Part shown: positions 54,930-64,000 of the stretch, piece by piece
Layout: the number at the start of each line of letters is the position of its first letter
Position numbering within the stretch: the stretch's first letter is position 1
Assembly (NCBI RefSeq): GCF_035046485.1
Contig: NC_085136.1
Coordinates: 328,068,227 to 328,132,226, forward strand
From: Aedes albopictus
Lineage: Eukaryota; Arthropoda; Insecta; Diptera; Culicidae
Direction of reading: 5' to 3'
DNA: 64,000 nucleotides
Translations under genes and position numbers: made by a program
The notes under the pieces: generated by a model
Databases searched by the model: none
Told to the model about the DNA's origin: nothing
The model's input: only the letters and a program-made list of their open reading frames with translations

Positions 54930-56560
54930 AACGGTTCTGCTGGAGTGCGAGAGTAAGTATCGGTACCAAAAAAACAATTCACTTTCGCGTATGGTTGGAA
55001 GACATAATCGCGAACGTGTTGCGAGGTTGGCAGGAAGGATATTCTGGAGGAATCTCAGAAAAAAGTTCATGAGAAATCCTAGAACAAACCCCAGTAGAAT
55101 GCCCAAAACGAGCTCCTTGAGAAGAAATTCGTCCCGAGAGAAGGAGTTGCCTAAGATTCTTCTTCTTCTTCTTTTGGCGTAACGTCCCCATTGGGGGAAA
55201 GCCTGCTTCTCAGCTTCCATGAGTTCTTCCACAGTTATTATCTGAGAGCAATCTCGACATTCATCCTGGGATATCTCCAGGTATTTTCCTGGAATCTTAG
55301 TAGATCTCTCCAATGATTTTGCCATTAGCCATTAGTTCCGAAATACTTCCTGGAAAATTTTCATTGTAATATTTTTTCATGAAGAGCACTACAGAGCATC
55401 CTCTAGGGCCACGGTTCCCAACCTTGGCTCTCGCGACCCCCCAGTCTGTCGTCACTGCGCTTTTCGTAAAACAATCGAAGCGTGCCTACAAGCGGTTTGG
55501 GGGTCGTGAAACGAAGGTTGGGAATCTATGCTCTGGGGATTCTTTCAACGTTCATCTGTGGAAACTATCTAGGATTATGTCCGAAATTTCAAGAATGATT
55601 CATGCCAAATATTCCTCAGGGGTTCTTTTCAGGATTTCTGCAAAGGGATCTCCTGTATTTTCATCAGGGATTTTTCCTGGTTCTTCCAAAGACTTCTTCG
55701 GAATCCTTGCAATGTACTTTCAAGGATTATTCTTGCATGGCCTTGTATGGACTTGAGGTCGGTCCACGAGTCCACGCTATTTTTTGACTTTCAGATAATT
55801 ATACTCCTCTGGACTGTGCCCTTTCTTTTTGCCAGTTTTCGTGCAACACCGACTCGACCCAGCACTTAGTGTCCAATGACGGCACTGTGTGAGTGTGGTG
55901 AGCGCCACATGGGCCGGACCCCGTTAGGCGATCGGTAGTTCGGAACGTAATAAAATCGGGTCAATACTGCATTTAGTTTGATATTTCTGCTAAAGTTTTT
56001 AGTGAGATTCTCAGGAATTTCAGGAAGAAAAATGTTCGGGTAGTCTTCAAGAAGTACTTCCTCAAGGAGTTCTGGGATGCCCAAGAAAGTTCCTCCTAGG
56101 ATTCCCTCTGGAGTTCCTACAGAATTCCTGCAAGGAACTTCTGAACCGATTATTTTTGTAAGAATTTTATCAGGGATCTCTAAAAAACACGGCCAACTCC
56201 ATGAGGACGAAAGTCCGAGAGAAATTCACAAAATAAATCATTGAGGAATGTCAAACGGATAGTACGGAAAAATCGCAGAAGGAAGAGATTCCAGAAGGAT
56301 TTCTTCCTGGTGCCCCTCCAGATATTAATTCTGGGTTCTTCAAGAAAGTATTTATGTGACATCTCAAGATGTAATTTTTGGAATTTCCAAGAGTTTCTTT
56401 TTGGGATATTTCCAGGAATACCTTTTGGAACGCTGAGTTGTCTTTGGATATTTCTTTTAAGTACCCCAAAAAACTATCTTTAGCTTTTTTTCAATGAATT
56501 CCTTCTGAGGTTTCCCAAGAAGTTTCTTCTGGGATTTTTCTTGAAGATCCTTCTTAAATT
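54930..56560. repeat. Degenerate repeat tract with a hAT-type MITE inside
   Basis: Diverged GGAATTTC / AGGAATTCC-type units, mixed with unassigned stretches. A TTCTTCTTCTTCTTTTGGCG stretch at 55159 followed by TAACGTCCCCATTGGGG at 55180 (with CACAGTTATTA near 55235) resembles the 3' part of SINE family 3. Frames here (for example 54891-55325 -, 55379-55756 +) have no recognised domains. Confidence 0.55.
55409..55530. mobile_element. 122-bp hAT-type MITE with 8-bp target duplication
   Basis: CCACGGTTCCCAACCTTGG at the left and GAAGGTTGGGAATCTATG at the right are imperfect inverted repeats. They are flanked by CTCTAGGG (55401-55408) and CTCTGGGG (55531-55538), 7 of 8 identical. The 8-bp duplication and CA...TG-like ends are hAT hallmarks. 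Confidence 0.75.
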
Positions 56561-56850
56561 TATTTAGTATTGCTTTCTGGTATTCCTAAAGAAGTAATTA
56601 TTTTTTTTAATCTTAGAAGAATCTATAAGAATAACACAATAAATATCTGCCGAGGCAGTTTCAGAAAAAAAAAGTTTAGGAGAAATTTTAGAGGAAACCC
56701 CAGTAAAAAGTTCAAACCGAAATATGCTATGGAGTTTCAGTAGGTTCCCCTTAAGAAATGTCAGAAAAAGCTCAAAGTGAAATACCACCATTAAAAAAAA
56801 TTCTCACGAAATCTAGAAGCAAATTCCTTAAAATCTATCTTGAATGATCT
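56560..56850. other. AT-rich sequence, no gene seen
   Basis: No recognised feature beyond degenerate repeat fragments. Confidence 0.45.
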
Positions 56851-57280
56851 GCTCGCCTTTTTTGATCTCCGGGCATCTATGCCAAATATACTCATATTCC
56901 ATGGTTTTAGAACCTGAAACTCCTTAAAACTACTGCTATCTTGGATTTTGGGCCGCCATCTTGTATATTCTGGTCGCCTTTTTTGGACTCCGGACATCTT
57001 CTCTATAACAAATATACTCATATTGCATGGCTTAAGAGCCTGAAACTACATCAAACATCTCCATCTTGGATGTTTGGCCACCATCTTGGATTTTGATCGC
57101 CATCTTTGAAATTCTGGTTCCCATTTTTGGACTCCGGACATCTTTCCCATACCAATAATAAACGTATTGCATAGTTTACTTAAGGGCCTTAACTCCTTAA
57201 AACAGCCACCTCTTCTAGTTGTGGGCAGCCATCTTGGATGTTTGGATGACATCGTGGTTTCGATTAATGGATTCCGAACA
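56850..57280. repeat. Tandem repeat, ~122-143-bp unit (CCATCTTGGATTTTG)
   Basis: TTTTTGATCTCCGGGCATC at 56858, TTTTTGGACTCCGGACATC at 56980 and again at 57124 begin three diverged units, each followed by AAATATACTCATATT-like, CCTGAAACTCCTTAAAAC-like and CCATCTTGGAT-like blocks in the same order. Minus-strand frames 56791-57021 and 57046-57291 are by-products. Confidence 0.8.
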
Positions 57281-57296
57281 AAATTCGGCAACCATG

Positions 57297-57558
57297 TTCT
57301 TCATCTTCTTTATGGCTCTACGTCCCCACTGGGACTTGGCCTGCCTCGCTTCAACCTAGTGTTCATTGAGCACTTCCACAGTTATTAATTGAAGGGAATT
57401 CTTTGCCTGCCATTGCATGAATTTGTACATTGTGTGGCAAGTACAATGATACACTATGCCCAGGGAGTCGAGAAAATTTTCCCGACTGGAACGGGAATCG
57501 AACCCACCGTCTCCGGATTGGCGATCCATAGCCTTAACCACTAGGCTAACTGGAGACC
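57297..57558 (-). mobile_element. tRNA-derived SINE family 3, minus copy B
   Basis: On minus: GTCTCCAGTTAGCCTAGTGG, box B GGGTTCGATTCCCGTTCCAG, the GACTCCCTGGGCATAGTG body, AATTAATAACTGTGGAAGTG and a tail ending in AAGAAGATGAAGAA. Same orientation and architecture as 39363-39632. Confidence 0.93.
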
Positions 57559-57623
57559 CCTAAAGTTTAAAACAATCAGCGCAGTTTGAATTTGGTTAAA
57601 CCCTATGAATTCTTTCGATCATG

Positions 57624-57715
57624 ATTCGGCCAAACGGCGTTCGGCTAAACGACCATTCGGTCAGATGGCATTCGGCCAAATGGCGTTCGGCCAAACAGCA
57701 TTCGGCCAAATGGCC
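57624..57715. repeat. 15-bp minisatellite (ATTCGGCCAAATGGC)
   Basis: About six units of ATTCGGCCAAATGGC, alternating with GTTCGGCCAAACGGC-like variants. The period is divisible by three, so each frame reads a pentapeptide repeat, but no ORF is supported. Confidence 0.9.
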
Positions 57716-57719
57716 GGAC

Positions 57720-58130
57720 ACTATTTTTTAGCTATGAAAGATAAAAAATGTCAGAAACATATACGATAACAGGACCAAATTGTGTTTAACCCTCCTGGGT
57801 CATATAGACCCCAACATCCTACTAAATAGGGTTAAGTGCATCAGATACGTAAAAATATAAAACATTTCACCAAAGACCAAATAGCTACCCTGTTATTATA
57901 TTGTTATCAGAAATTTCACGGAAACCTGGCGTAACATATCAAAAAATCAGAGATTTTTTAGTGTTTTCAAAATGCCATGTATTTTTAATACTATCTACTC
58001 TCAAAGTGTTCATTTTCCTGATTGGAACTTATATTCATATCTTTGCCTACTAGCGATTGAGATCTGAAGCTCCACATGCACAGAACCAACTTGATACATG
58101 TGCATGCCAAATTTGAGCCAAAATAAACAG
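57720..58130. other. AT-rich sequence, no gene seen
   Basis: No recognised feature. Confidence 0.45.
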
Positions 58131-58980
58131 CTTATATCGTCACATACCACCGCACCAGCCGCTCCCCAGCATGTGCTGTGTGAAGCCATTGTTACATTTT
58201 TTACGATCACTCTCCCTCTGGTTTATGAGCTGTTTGCTTGCGTACAGTCAGTGGGTAAAGAATGATGCTCTGCTGCCGTTCCTTCCACTGTGCTCGCGAT
58301 ATATGGCTCCGTCAATATTATTCGATTTCGATAATTTATTGGTGATGATGACGGCACTTTTCAAAGCCATCAAAGCACAGATCGGGTCCGCGCCCCTGCT
58401 CCGACAATCCTCCCGAATGATGTTGTCATATGTGTCCTACCCAGCTCCGCTATCGCTCGCTCGCTCGCCGCACTTATCACACTCGCACACGGTTGATCGA
58501 CCCAAAGAAAGAAGGTTTTTTATGGGGTTTCATCGAACGTCCCTTGCCAACGTCTTCCAATCAAACGAGCGAGCCCTCGCCGGTGCCAATGATGGTGCTT
58601 GCTAGCTAGCCTGCTACTGATGAAGATTGGGTGCAAAAAGGAAGCTGGTCTCTCCCGGTGGCCGCCCATGCAAAGCAACGGAGATGCCTAATAATGTGCA
58701 TGAGCTAGGAAAGCGGAGGGACGGGGAAGTGGTATTAAAATGAAAATCCGCACCTTCTTCAAACGGGTCGTAAACAACCACATGGTGGTGGTGGTGTGGG
58801 TTGGGACTGAATTTGGTTCCAATGAGAAAAAAGGAAACTTCGCCGAAATCGTATTCTTTTGCTAGCGTGCAAGTGGAACCTTTTGGAAATTTTAGCGAAA
58901 CGGTCCTACTGAGGCCTTCTTTTCTGCATAGTGTTCAATTAGCAGCTTTCTCTGCCTATAACCATGTTGCATGCATAGAG
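58130..58980. promoter_or_regulatory. GC-rich island 6, candidate regulatory sequence
   Basis: Repeat-poor and GC-balanced. It includes a CGCTCGCTCGCTCG stretch (58453-58468) and a GGTGGTGGTGGTG run (58784-58796). A 144-aa + frame (58171-58605) has ordinary composition but no recognised domain; absence of splice or Kozak evidence keeps it from being called a gene. Confidence 0.35.
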
Positions 58981-59935
58981 AAATTCCTGCTTGAACCACT
59001 GGAACAAATCATGCAGGAATCTCTAAAGGAAATTCCTGGAGATATTCCTGAGGGAAGTCCTGGAAGAATCCTGAAGAAATGGTGAAGGAAATTTTGAAAA
59101 AAGTCATTGGAAAATCCTTAAAAATCTGAAATGAAATTTTGAAAAAAAAATCTGAAGGAATTCCTGGAGGATTCCTGTAGAGATTTCTTATGGAATTCTT
59201 TAAGGTGAATATAGATCGAAGCCCCACCTTGAAATTTTAAAAGCACAAATCTGAAGAACCAAGTATTGCACTGAGCTGAAAAGTTGATCGATTGGTCACC
59301 AGTAGCGTGTGGTCAATCGATCAACCTTCCAGCTTGGTGCTATGTTTGGTTCCTCAGATGTGTGCTTTTGAAAATTCAAGGTGTGCCTTCGTTCTATATT
59401 CACCATAAAAGACTTTTTTTATGGAATCCTTGGAGAATTATTCGACAATATGGAATCCCTGAATAGATTTTTGGAGTCAAATTTCCGAAGTCAACATTTC
59501 TGGAGGAATTTTTGTAACTTTTTTATCTGGGATTTACTGGAGTAATTTCTGAAGTAATCCATAGACAACTTTTCACGAATCCATGACATATTTCCAAATG
59601 AATCCATTAAACAATTTTGGGGAAACTCATGGAAGATTTTCTGAAATAATTCTTGGGAAAATTTTCAAAATGAATCTCTGAAAAAATTTGTGTAAAAATC
59701 ATTGGAAAAACTTCCGAGGACTGCAGGTATTCTTTATTTCTGATATTCTGAACGAGTAACTGTTGAAATTCCTAATGGAATCTGCGGAGGATTTTCCGGG
59801 AGGATTCCCGAAGGGATTTATAAAAAAGTCCATTAAATTTCTGAAAAAGTGAAGAAAAAATTGAGAAATTTTTAAAGGAATCTCTGGAGGAATTAAAAAA
59901 AAAACTTTGAAAAAGAACAGTTGCAGACTGTGCGC
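58980..59935. repeat. Degenerate 12-bp-type repeat tract with a palindromic MITE
   Basis: GGAATTCCTGGAGGATTCC-type units, purine-rich on +, interrupted by the palindrome at 59203-59405. Frames on minus such as 59009-59227 and 59699-59992 are by-products. Confidence 0.75.
59203..59405. mobile_element. ~203-bp imperfect palindrome (MITE-like)
   Basis: The left half, from AGGTGAATATAGATCGAAG through CACCTTGAAATTTTAAAAGC, AATCTGAAGAACCA and GTTGATCGATTG, is mirrored by the right half CAATCGATCAAC, TGGTTCCTCAGATGTG, CTTTTGAAAATTCAAGGTG and CTTCGTTCTATATTCACC. Alignment of the halves gives roughly 80% identity over ~100 bp with almost no spacer. Terminal duplication not resolved. Confidence 0.88.
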
Positions 59936-60486
59936 ACAGGCACTTAAAAAAAACAGGAAAATTTCCTTTCTTTCTGGATAAGGCGCGCCCACAGGTATTC
60001 AAATTCTCAAACATAACGAGAGTAAAAAAATAGTTCACTTATCAAAGTTAAAGCATCTCATTTACTGGTAGTGAAGTTCTCAGTTTTCTGTGTTCCGTCA
60101 TATGAATTTTCGTCAATAAAAACAATCAGGTTTTCGATTCAATTATGTTTCAAAGTCTATGTTTAAAATTCGAAGCAATGGTTGCATGATAGATATGCAT
60201 AAAAATACGAACTTATGTTCCTATTATTTAATTTAACTCTATGTTATGCAAAGAAAAGACGATGTTCATTGAATAGTATGGCAATCTGTGTAGATCCTTT
60301 TAGTGGTCGTCTAAAGAATGATCGGCCGCATACAAATGGAGAGTCAATCGCAATGTATTAAGGCAAGCAATGGGTGAAAATGAAGTTTGACGTACATCCA
60401 TTCCTAAATGACAGATCTGCAAAGTAGTGCTCATATTTTATGGAGCACCGTGAAAGAAAGATTTTTATAGAAACCTCTAGAGTAAA
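59935..60486. other. AT-rich sequence, no gene seen
   Basis: No coding region or paired repeats recognised. Confidence 0.45.
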
Positions 60487-60494
60487 TCCTAGAG

Positions 60495-60946
60495 CAAGGG
60501 CTCCCAACCTTTTTAAGGTGGTGACCCCCTTTCAGAATTGTTAAATCATCTGAGACCCAATAAAAATTTTTAGAAAAAAATAGAGTTGAATAAATGAAAC
60601 CCAGTTTTCTGGATACAGTGACGTAGCCAGAAATTTATTGTGGGAGGGATTTTCGACGATCAATGATACGTTTTTTTTTATCGACACCCACATCACATTT
60701 CGTAAACAATGATGTCATGTACATTCAACTACGAGCTACGATTTCAGCTGAAAAATAGCGGCACAGCGTTTATACTAAAAATTTGTTTTTCAAATTGTTG
60801 CTTCTGGCGGTATACAAAATTTAAAATTGTTATAATTTGCACAAAATAGAATAAAAATTTAACATTTCTTTTGGTAACATCGCGGCCTCTCTGGACTGGA
60901 TTCACGGCCCCTCAGGGGGCCGTGGACCACCGGTTGGGAACTCGTG
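60495..60946. mobile_element. hAT-type non-autonomous element, 452 bp, with 8-bp target duplication
   Basis: Left end CAAGGGCTCCCAACC and right end GGTTGGGAACTCGTG are 15-bp TIRs with 12 matches. They are flanked by TCCTAGAG (60487-60494) and TCCTAGAA (60947-60954), 7 of 8 identical. Interior includes GTGACGTAGCCAGAAATTT at 60619, a common mosquito MITE start. No transposase. Confidence 0.85.
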
Positions 60947-60954
60947 TCCTAGAA

Positions 60955-61800
60955 CATTGTTTTGGGTATTCGTGCAGCATTCTATAGAAGATTATCTGAA
61001 GGAGTTTCTGAATGAAACTATGCAGGAATTTCCAAAAGAATTTATTAAAGATTTCAAAAATAATCTCAGAATAAGTATCTGAGCCAGGACGAATTTCCAA
61101 AGAAGTCATATGAAAAATTTCTTAAGGATTTGGAGGCGAATTAAAATTAATAAATTTAAAGCCTCAAAAAAAAAAAAATTCTTAAGGAATCTCTGGAAAA
61201 TTTTTCTAAGGAAATGCAAGAGAAATTTCTAAAGAATCAGTGGAGAAAAACTTTCCCAAGTAGTTCTTGGAGAACTTTTTGGAGAAATTTCCAAAAAAAG
61301 AACTGTGAAGAATACCCTGAAAACATTCGGGTAGGAATTTCTTAAGCAACCCATGGATGATTTTCTACAAGATGTCCTCCGGAAATTTCAGAAGGAATTC
61401 CTGAAAAACGTCTTCTTTGAGAATCTTGGGGAAGGGTCTTAAGATATCCATTGGATAAATTTCTAAAAAAAAATTCTGAAGAAATTCCTGGAAAACATTC
61501 ATAAAGCCTCTTTGAAGGAATTAAAAAAAAAAAAAAGAGAAATCTATGGGAGCATTCCTGAAGAAATCCACGGAAGGTTTTTCTAAAAGAATCCTTCGAT
61601 AAATCAACGGCGGAATTTCAATCAGAACTTCTGCAGGAATCCCTGGCGATAATTCTAAAGGAATTTCTTTAAAAAAAATCCCGCTCAAAATTATGTCACC
61701 TTTTTAAAAGTCAAGCACTCGTTCAGAAGATAATATGTCAAAGAAACTATGAACATGACTATAGTGAAAGTTTTACAAAGATATTTGTATGAAAACTTAA
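60955..61800. repeat. Degenerate 12-bp-type repeat tract
   Basis: AGGAATTTCC / GGAGAAATTTCC-type units with heavy divergence, purine-rich on +, interrupted by A-runs (61166-61180, 61524-61538). No gene. Confidence 0.7.
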
Positions 61801-61805
61801 CCTTG

Positions 61806-62010
61806 TGAGCTTCGTGGCCGAGCGGTTAGTGGCGTCAGTCGTTTAAGTGTCTTGCACGCCTCGGAGTGTGGACTCGTCGGGGAAAACTTTTCGTCAAACG
61901 GAAAATTCTCCATTGGGCCACTGGGTGTTCTATGTGTTGTTTGTTGTCGAATGTTTGTAATTTTCAGTCTGTAGAGGCCGCAACGTCGAATACGGTGTAA
62001 TTGTCTTTTT
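61806..62010 (+). mobile_element. tRNA-derived SINE family 5 (GGCCGAGCGGTTAG), + copy
   Basis: Head GCTTCGTGGCCGAGCGGTTA resembles a tRNA-Leu/Ser-type D-arm; box-B side GAGTGTGGACTCGTCGGGG is degraded. Body AAACTTTTCGTCAAACGGAA, CACTGGGTGTTCTATGTGTT, ending CGGTGTAATTGTCTTTTT. An inverted copy lies at 62787-62976. Confidence 0.9.
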
Positions 62011-62197
62011 AAAGTTGCAATTGGAAAGGGAATCTCTGTATGAACTTTTGCTGGAACTCCAGCTCGAATCACTGAAAGGAATCATACCAAATTCTCCAGC
62101 AGAATCCACGATAAAATGGAGACATTACTTTGGGAAACAAACTCTTACTGAATTCAATTGTGGAACAAATTTAAGAAAGATTTGCCCTAAGGGTTTG
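62011..62197. repeat. Degenerate repeat fragment
   Basis: Short GGAATC / CTCCAG units. The start of the 129-aa frame 62015-62404 lies here, but it runs on through the MITE and is not a gene. Confidence 0.5.
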
Positions 62198-62348
62198 TTT
62201 GCATATTACGTAACGTTAAGAGGGGAGGGAGGGGGTCTACCGCTGTGTTACGCTCCATACAAAAATTCAAAATTCTCCATACAAAAGATGTTACGTGGGG
62301 AAGGAAGGGGTATTAAACTGGGAATTCTTGTGTTACATAATATGCGAA
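62198..62348. mobile_element. 151-bp MITE (TTTGCATATTACGTAAC termini)
   Basis: TTTGCATATTACGTAAC at the left and GTTACATAATATGCGAA at the right are 17-bp TIRs with 15 matches. Interior GAGGGGAGGGAGGGGGTCTA and GGGGAAGGAAGGGGTATT are G-rich direct repeats typical of a widespread insect MITE group. Confidence 0.85.
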
Positions 62349-62786
62349 TTAATCCTGAGAACCCTTGGAGAACTTGCTGGGGAAATTTCAGGAGTAATGA
62401 TTGAGAAAAATTGAAAACTTTGGTAAAACTTCTTAAGGAATGCTATTTTTCTTATTTTCTGGAGGAATCGCTGAAGGAATTTCTGAACGAATCCATGGTA
62501 GATTTTCCGAAAGAATCAGAAGAAATTCATGGAGGAAGCAATGCAAAAGTTTAATATAAAATTTCTAAAGAAATTTGTGAACCATGGTCGAATTTCTGAA
62601 ATCAATCTCTAGAAAACTTGCTAATGGTATTAATACAGCAGAGAAGGTCTTCTAAAGGAGTTTTGGAATTTAAGAATTTCTATCAGAATTACTAAAGGAA
62701 GCCCTAGAAGATTTTCTGAAAAATCCTTGTAAAATTGTCGTGAAGATTCTGCAGAAGAACTTCTAAAAAAGTTTTGGAAGAATTTC
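62349..62786. repeat. Degenerate 12-bp-type repeat tract
   Basis: GGAATTTCTGAACGAATCCA-type units, diverged. No gene. Confidence 0.65.
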
Positions 62787-62976
62787 TAAAGACAATTACA
62801 CCGTCTTCGACCTTCGACTCCACAAAGGACAACACATATAACACCCAGTGGACCAGAGGAGAATTTTCCGTTCGACGAAAAGTTTTCCCCGACTGAAGCG
62901 GGAATCGAACCCACACTCCGAGGCTTACGAGACACCTAAACGACTGCCGCCGCTAACCGCTCGGCCACGAAGCCCA
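62787..62976 (-). mobile_element. tRNA-derived SINE family 5, minus copy
   Basis: On minus: GGGCTTCGTGGCCGAGCGGT, box B GGGTTCGATTCCCGCTTCAG, body AAACTTTTCGTCGAACGGAA, end GACGGTGTAATTGTCTTTAG. It lies about 780 bp from, and inverted relative to, the copy at 61806-62010. Confidence 0.92.
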
Positions 62977-63480
62977 AGAATAGAACATTTAAGGTACCCC
63001 GGGGCAAGTGGGACCTAAAAAAATGCTAATTTGATTTTGTCATGCCAAAAATTTCAGAACACATTTTTTTAAATAATTCCAATGATCCCAAAAGACGTTG
63101 TTGGTATATTTGTACTTATTAACGTGCATTAAAACTGTTTCAAATTTTTTACATTCCATATATTATGCATATAATGAAAAGTATAGCAGATCTTCATTTA
63201 CTGCGTTTCACGGGGCAAGTGAGACCTATTCAGAGTTTTTGTTCAAAGGGCATAATATATGTTGTAACAAATAAGGTAACATAAATCATAAATCCCTTAT
63301 ATGAATGACTTTGTTTAGAGATTAAAATAGAAGAGGTTTAAGGTATCGTGCATAAATTACATAACACATAAAAAATCACTGGGTAAAAAAATTTGAATCA
63401 ACTCTAGCAGCTCATGCAAAATAAATTGTTTTTTTTTTATACAAAAAGCGCCGTAAAGTGAAGAGACAAAAGATTTCGAA
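62977..63480. other. AT-rich sequence with a MITE-like GGGGCAAGTGGGACC end
   Basis: CCCCGGGGCAAGTGGGACCT at 62997 and CACGGGGCAAGTGAGACCTA at 63209 are direct copies ~212 bp apart. They look like the termini of a common mosquito repeat, but the inverted partner was not found. Confidence 0.45.
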
Positions 63481-63484
63481 ACTT

Positions 63485-63639
63485 CCCAGACAACCAGTCA
63501 TCGTATAAGATGTTGCATAAGATGATAAAGTGGAGGCCTTATGCGTGCATGCCTCCATTTAGGCGCATGTAAAATGTACGTATATCGCCTCCACTTTAAC
63601 ATCTTATGCAGCATCTTATACGATGACTGGTTGTCTGGG
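63485..63639. mobile_element. Palindromic MITE, copy B (CCCAG-CAACCAGT family)
   Basis: CCCAGACAACCAGTCATCGT and its exact inverted counterpart ACGATGACTGGTTGTCTGGG bound 155 bp; the arms pair for most of the length. TT flanks both sides as in the 11453-11595 copy. Confidence 0.92.
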
Positions 63640-64000
63640 TTGGTCTCTATATTATATAGTTGATGAATCTCGCCAAAAGTAAATCTGGGGTTTCGAGATT
63701 TTCAGTAATATCTTCTCCCTTACATAATCTTACGGTCATTAAATAATGTTTTTATTAAATCATGAATTCTGAAAAGGTCATTTCCCTATTTTAATTTTTT
63801 ATGAACGCTGAATGCTCAAAAGAATTCATTATGCAGCGTAAAGTGAAAAAATAATGGAACATAATTAGAGAAAAACATAAAAAAATACATGCTTTTTTTT
63901 TTTCGTTTTACCCAAGGTTTTATCATTTTTAACAAGATTTTTTTCATCTGAATAGAGTTAATAAAGTATAATTCAACAGTAGATTACTTAACACGTCAAT
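63640..64000. other. AT-rich intergenic sequence to window end
   Basis: No recognised feature. Confidence 0.45.

Noticed and set aside
58171..58605. 144-aa + frame in GC-rich island 6 as a gene
   Set aside because: No domain, no leader or splice evidence; GC-rich DNA favours long chance frames.
1..64000. CRISPR array, bacterial operon or rRNA
   Set aside because: Tandem repeats here lack unique equal-length spacers, and all context is eukaryotic TE-rich DNA; no rRNA-like block noticed.
1..64000. Integrated non-retroviral virus fragments, which Aedes genomes often carry
   Set aside because: None of the open frames showed recognisable nucleoprotein, glycoprotein or RNA-polymerase blocks.

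Overview
The window looks like culicine mosquito nuclear DNA, most likely Aedes. The reasons are the AT-rich intergenic sequence crowded with MITEs, several tRNA-derived SINE families, LOA-type and RTE-like LINE remnants, a Bel/Pao LTR-retrotransposon remnant, and long tracts of degenerate 'ggaattcctggagg'-type short-period repeats. It contains almost no host coding sequence. The only host exon I would defend is a glutamine-rich first coding exon on the minus strand (30185-30515), with an upstream in-frame stop and a strong splice donor. It lies in a GC-rich promoter/5'UTR zone of about 2.5 kb (30.5-33.0 kb). The species call and the non-LTR clade names come from memory of these families and were not checked by search.

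Layout. 0.6-4.6 kb: a 23-bp minisatellite, homogeneous at 2.8-3.65 kb and decaying outwards. 4.6-8.2 kb: degenerate repeats, two clusters of a ~130-bp tandem unit, and one dispersed insect repeat. 8.2-10.7 kb: two GC-rich single-copy-looking islands. 10.7-13.5 kb: degenerate 12-bp-type repeats with a palindromic MITE and a SINE. 14.7-18.1 kb: a stack of MITEs and inverted-repeat elements, one interrupted by a SINE with a target duplication. 19.8-21.6 kb: two more GC-rich islands. 22.5-24.85 kb: two large inverted-repeat elements, one of them nested. 26.4-29.7 kb: SINEs and a small palindromic MITE. 30.1-33.0 kb: the host exon and promoter zone. 33.4-39.6 kb: a LINE split by a TIR element, then a decayed Bel/Pao pol split by a MITE carrying a tRNA-like segment, then two SINEs. 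41.0-46.8 kb: a nested stack in which RTE-like LINE sequence flanks a LOA-type LINE that is itself split by a 1.64-kb fold-back element. 47.7-48.8 kb: a GC-rich island resembling a 5'UTR/promoter. 49.6-52.9 and 54.4-56.6 kb: degenerate repeats, with a second fold-back element (53.4-54.1 kb), SINEs and a 122-bp hAT-type MITE. 56.8-57.7 kb: two minisatellites and a SINE. 58.1-58.9 kb: a GC-rich island. 59-64 kb: more degenerate repeats, a ~200-bp palindrome, a hAT-type element with 8-bp target duplication, two SINEs and two MITEs.

The window therefore reads as regulatory or intronic sequence around the 5' end of one developmental-type gene, in a TE-saturated neighbourhood. The GC-rich islands are the best candidates for functional host DNA outside the exon. 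The most unusual structures are the two fold-back elements with related internal motifs, the minisatellite that is open in all three forward frames, and the nested insertions that give a relative chronology. No complete bacterial-type system, CRISPR array, rRNA or convincing functional tRNA is present.
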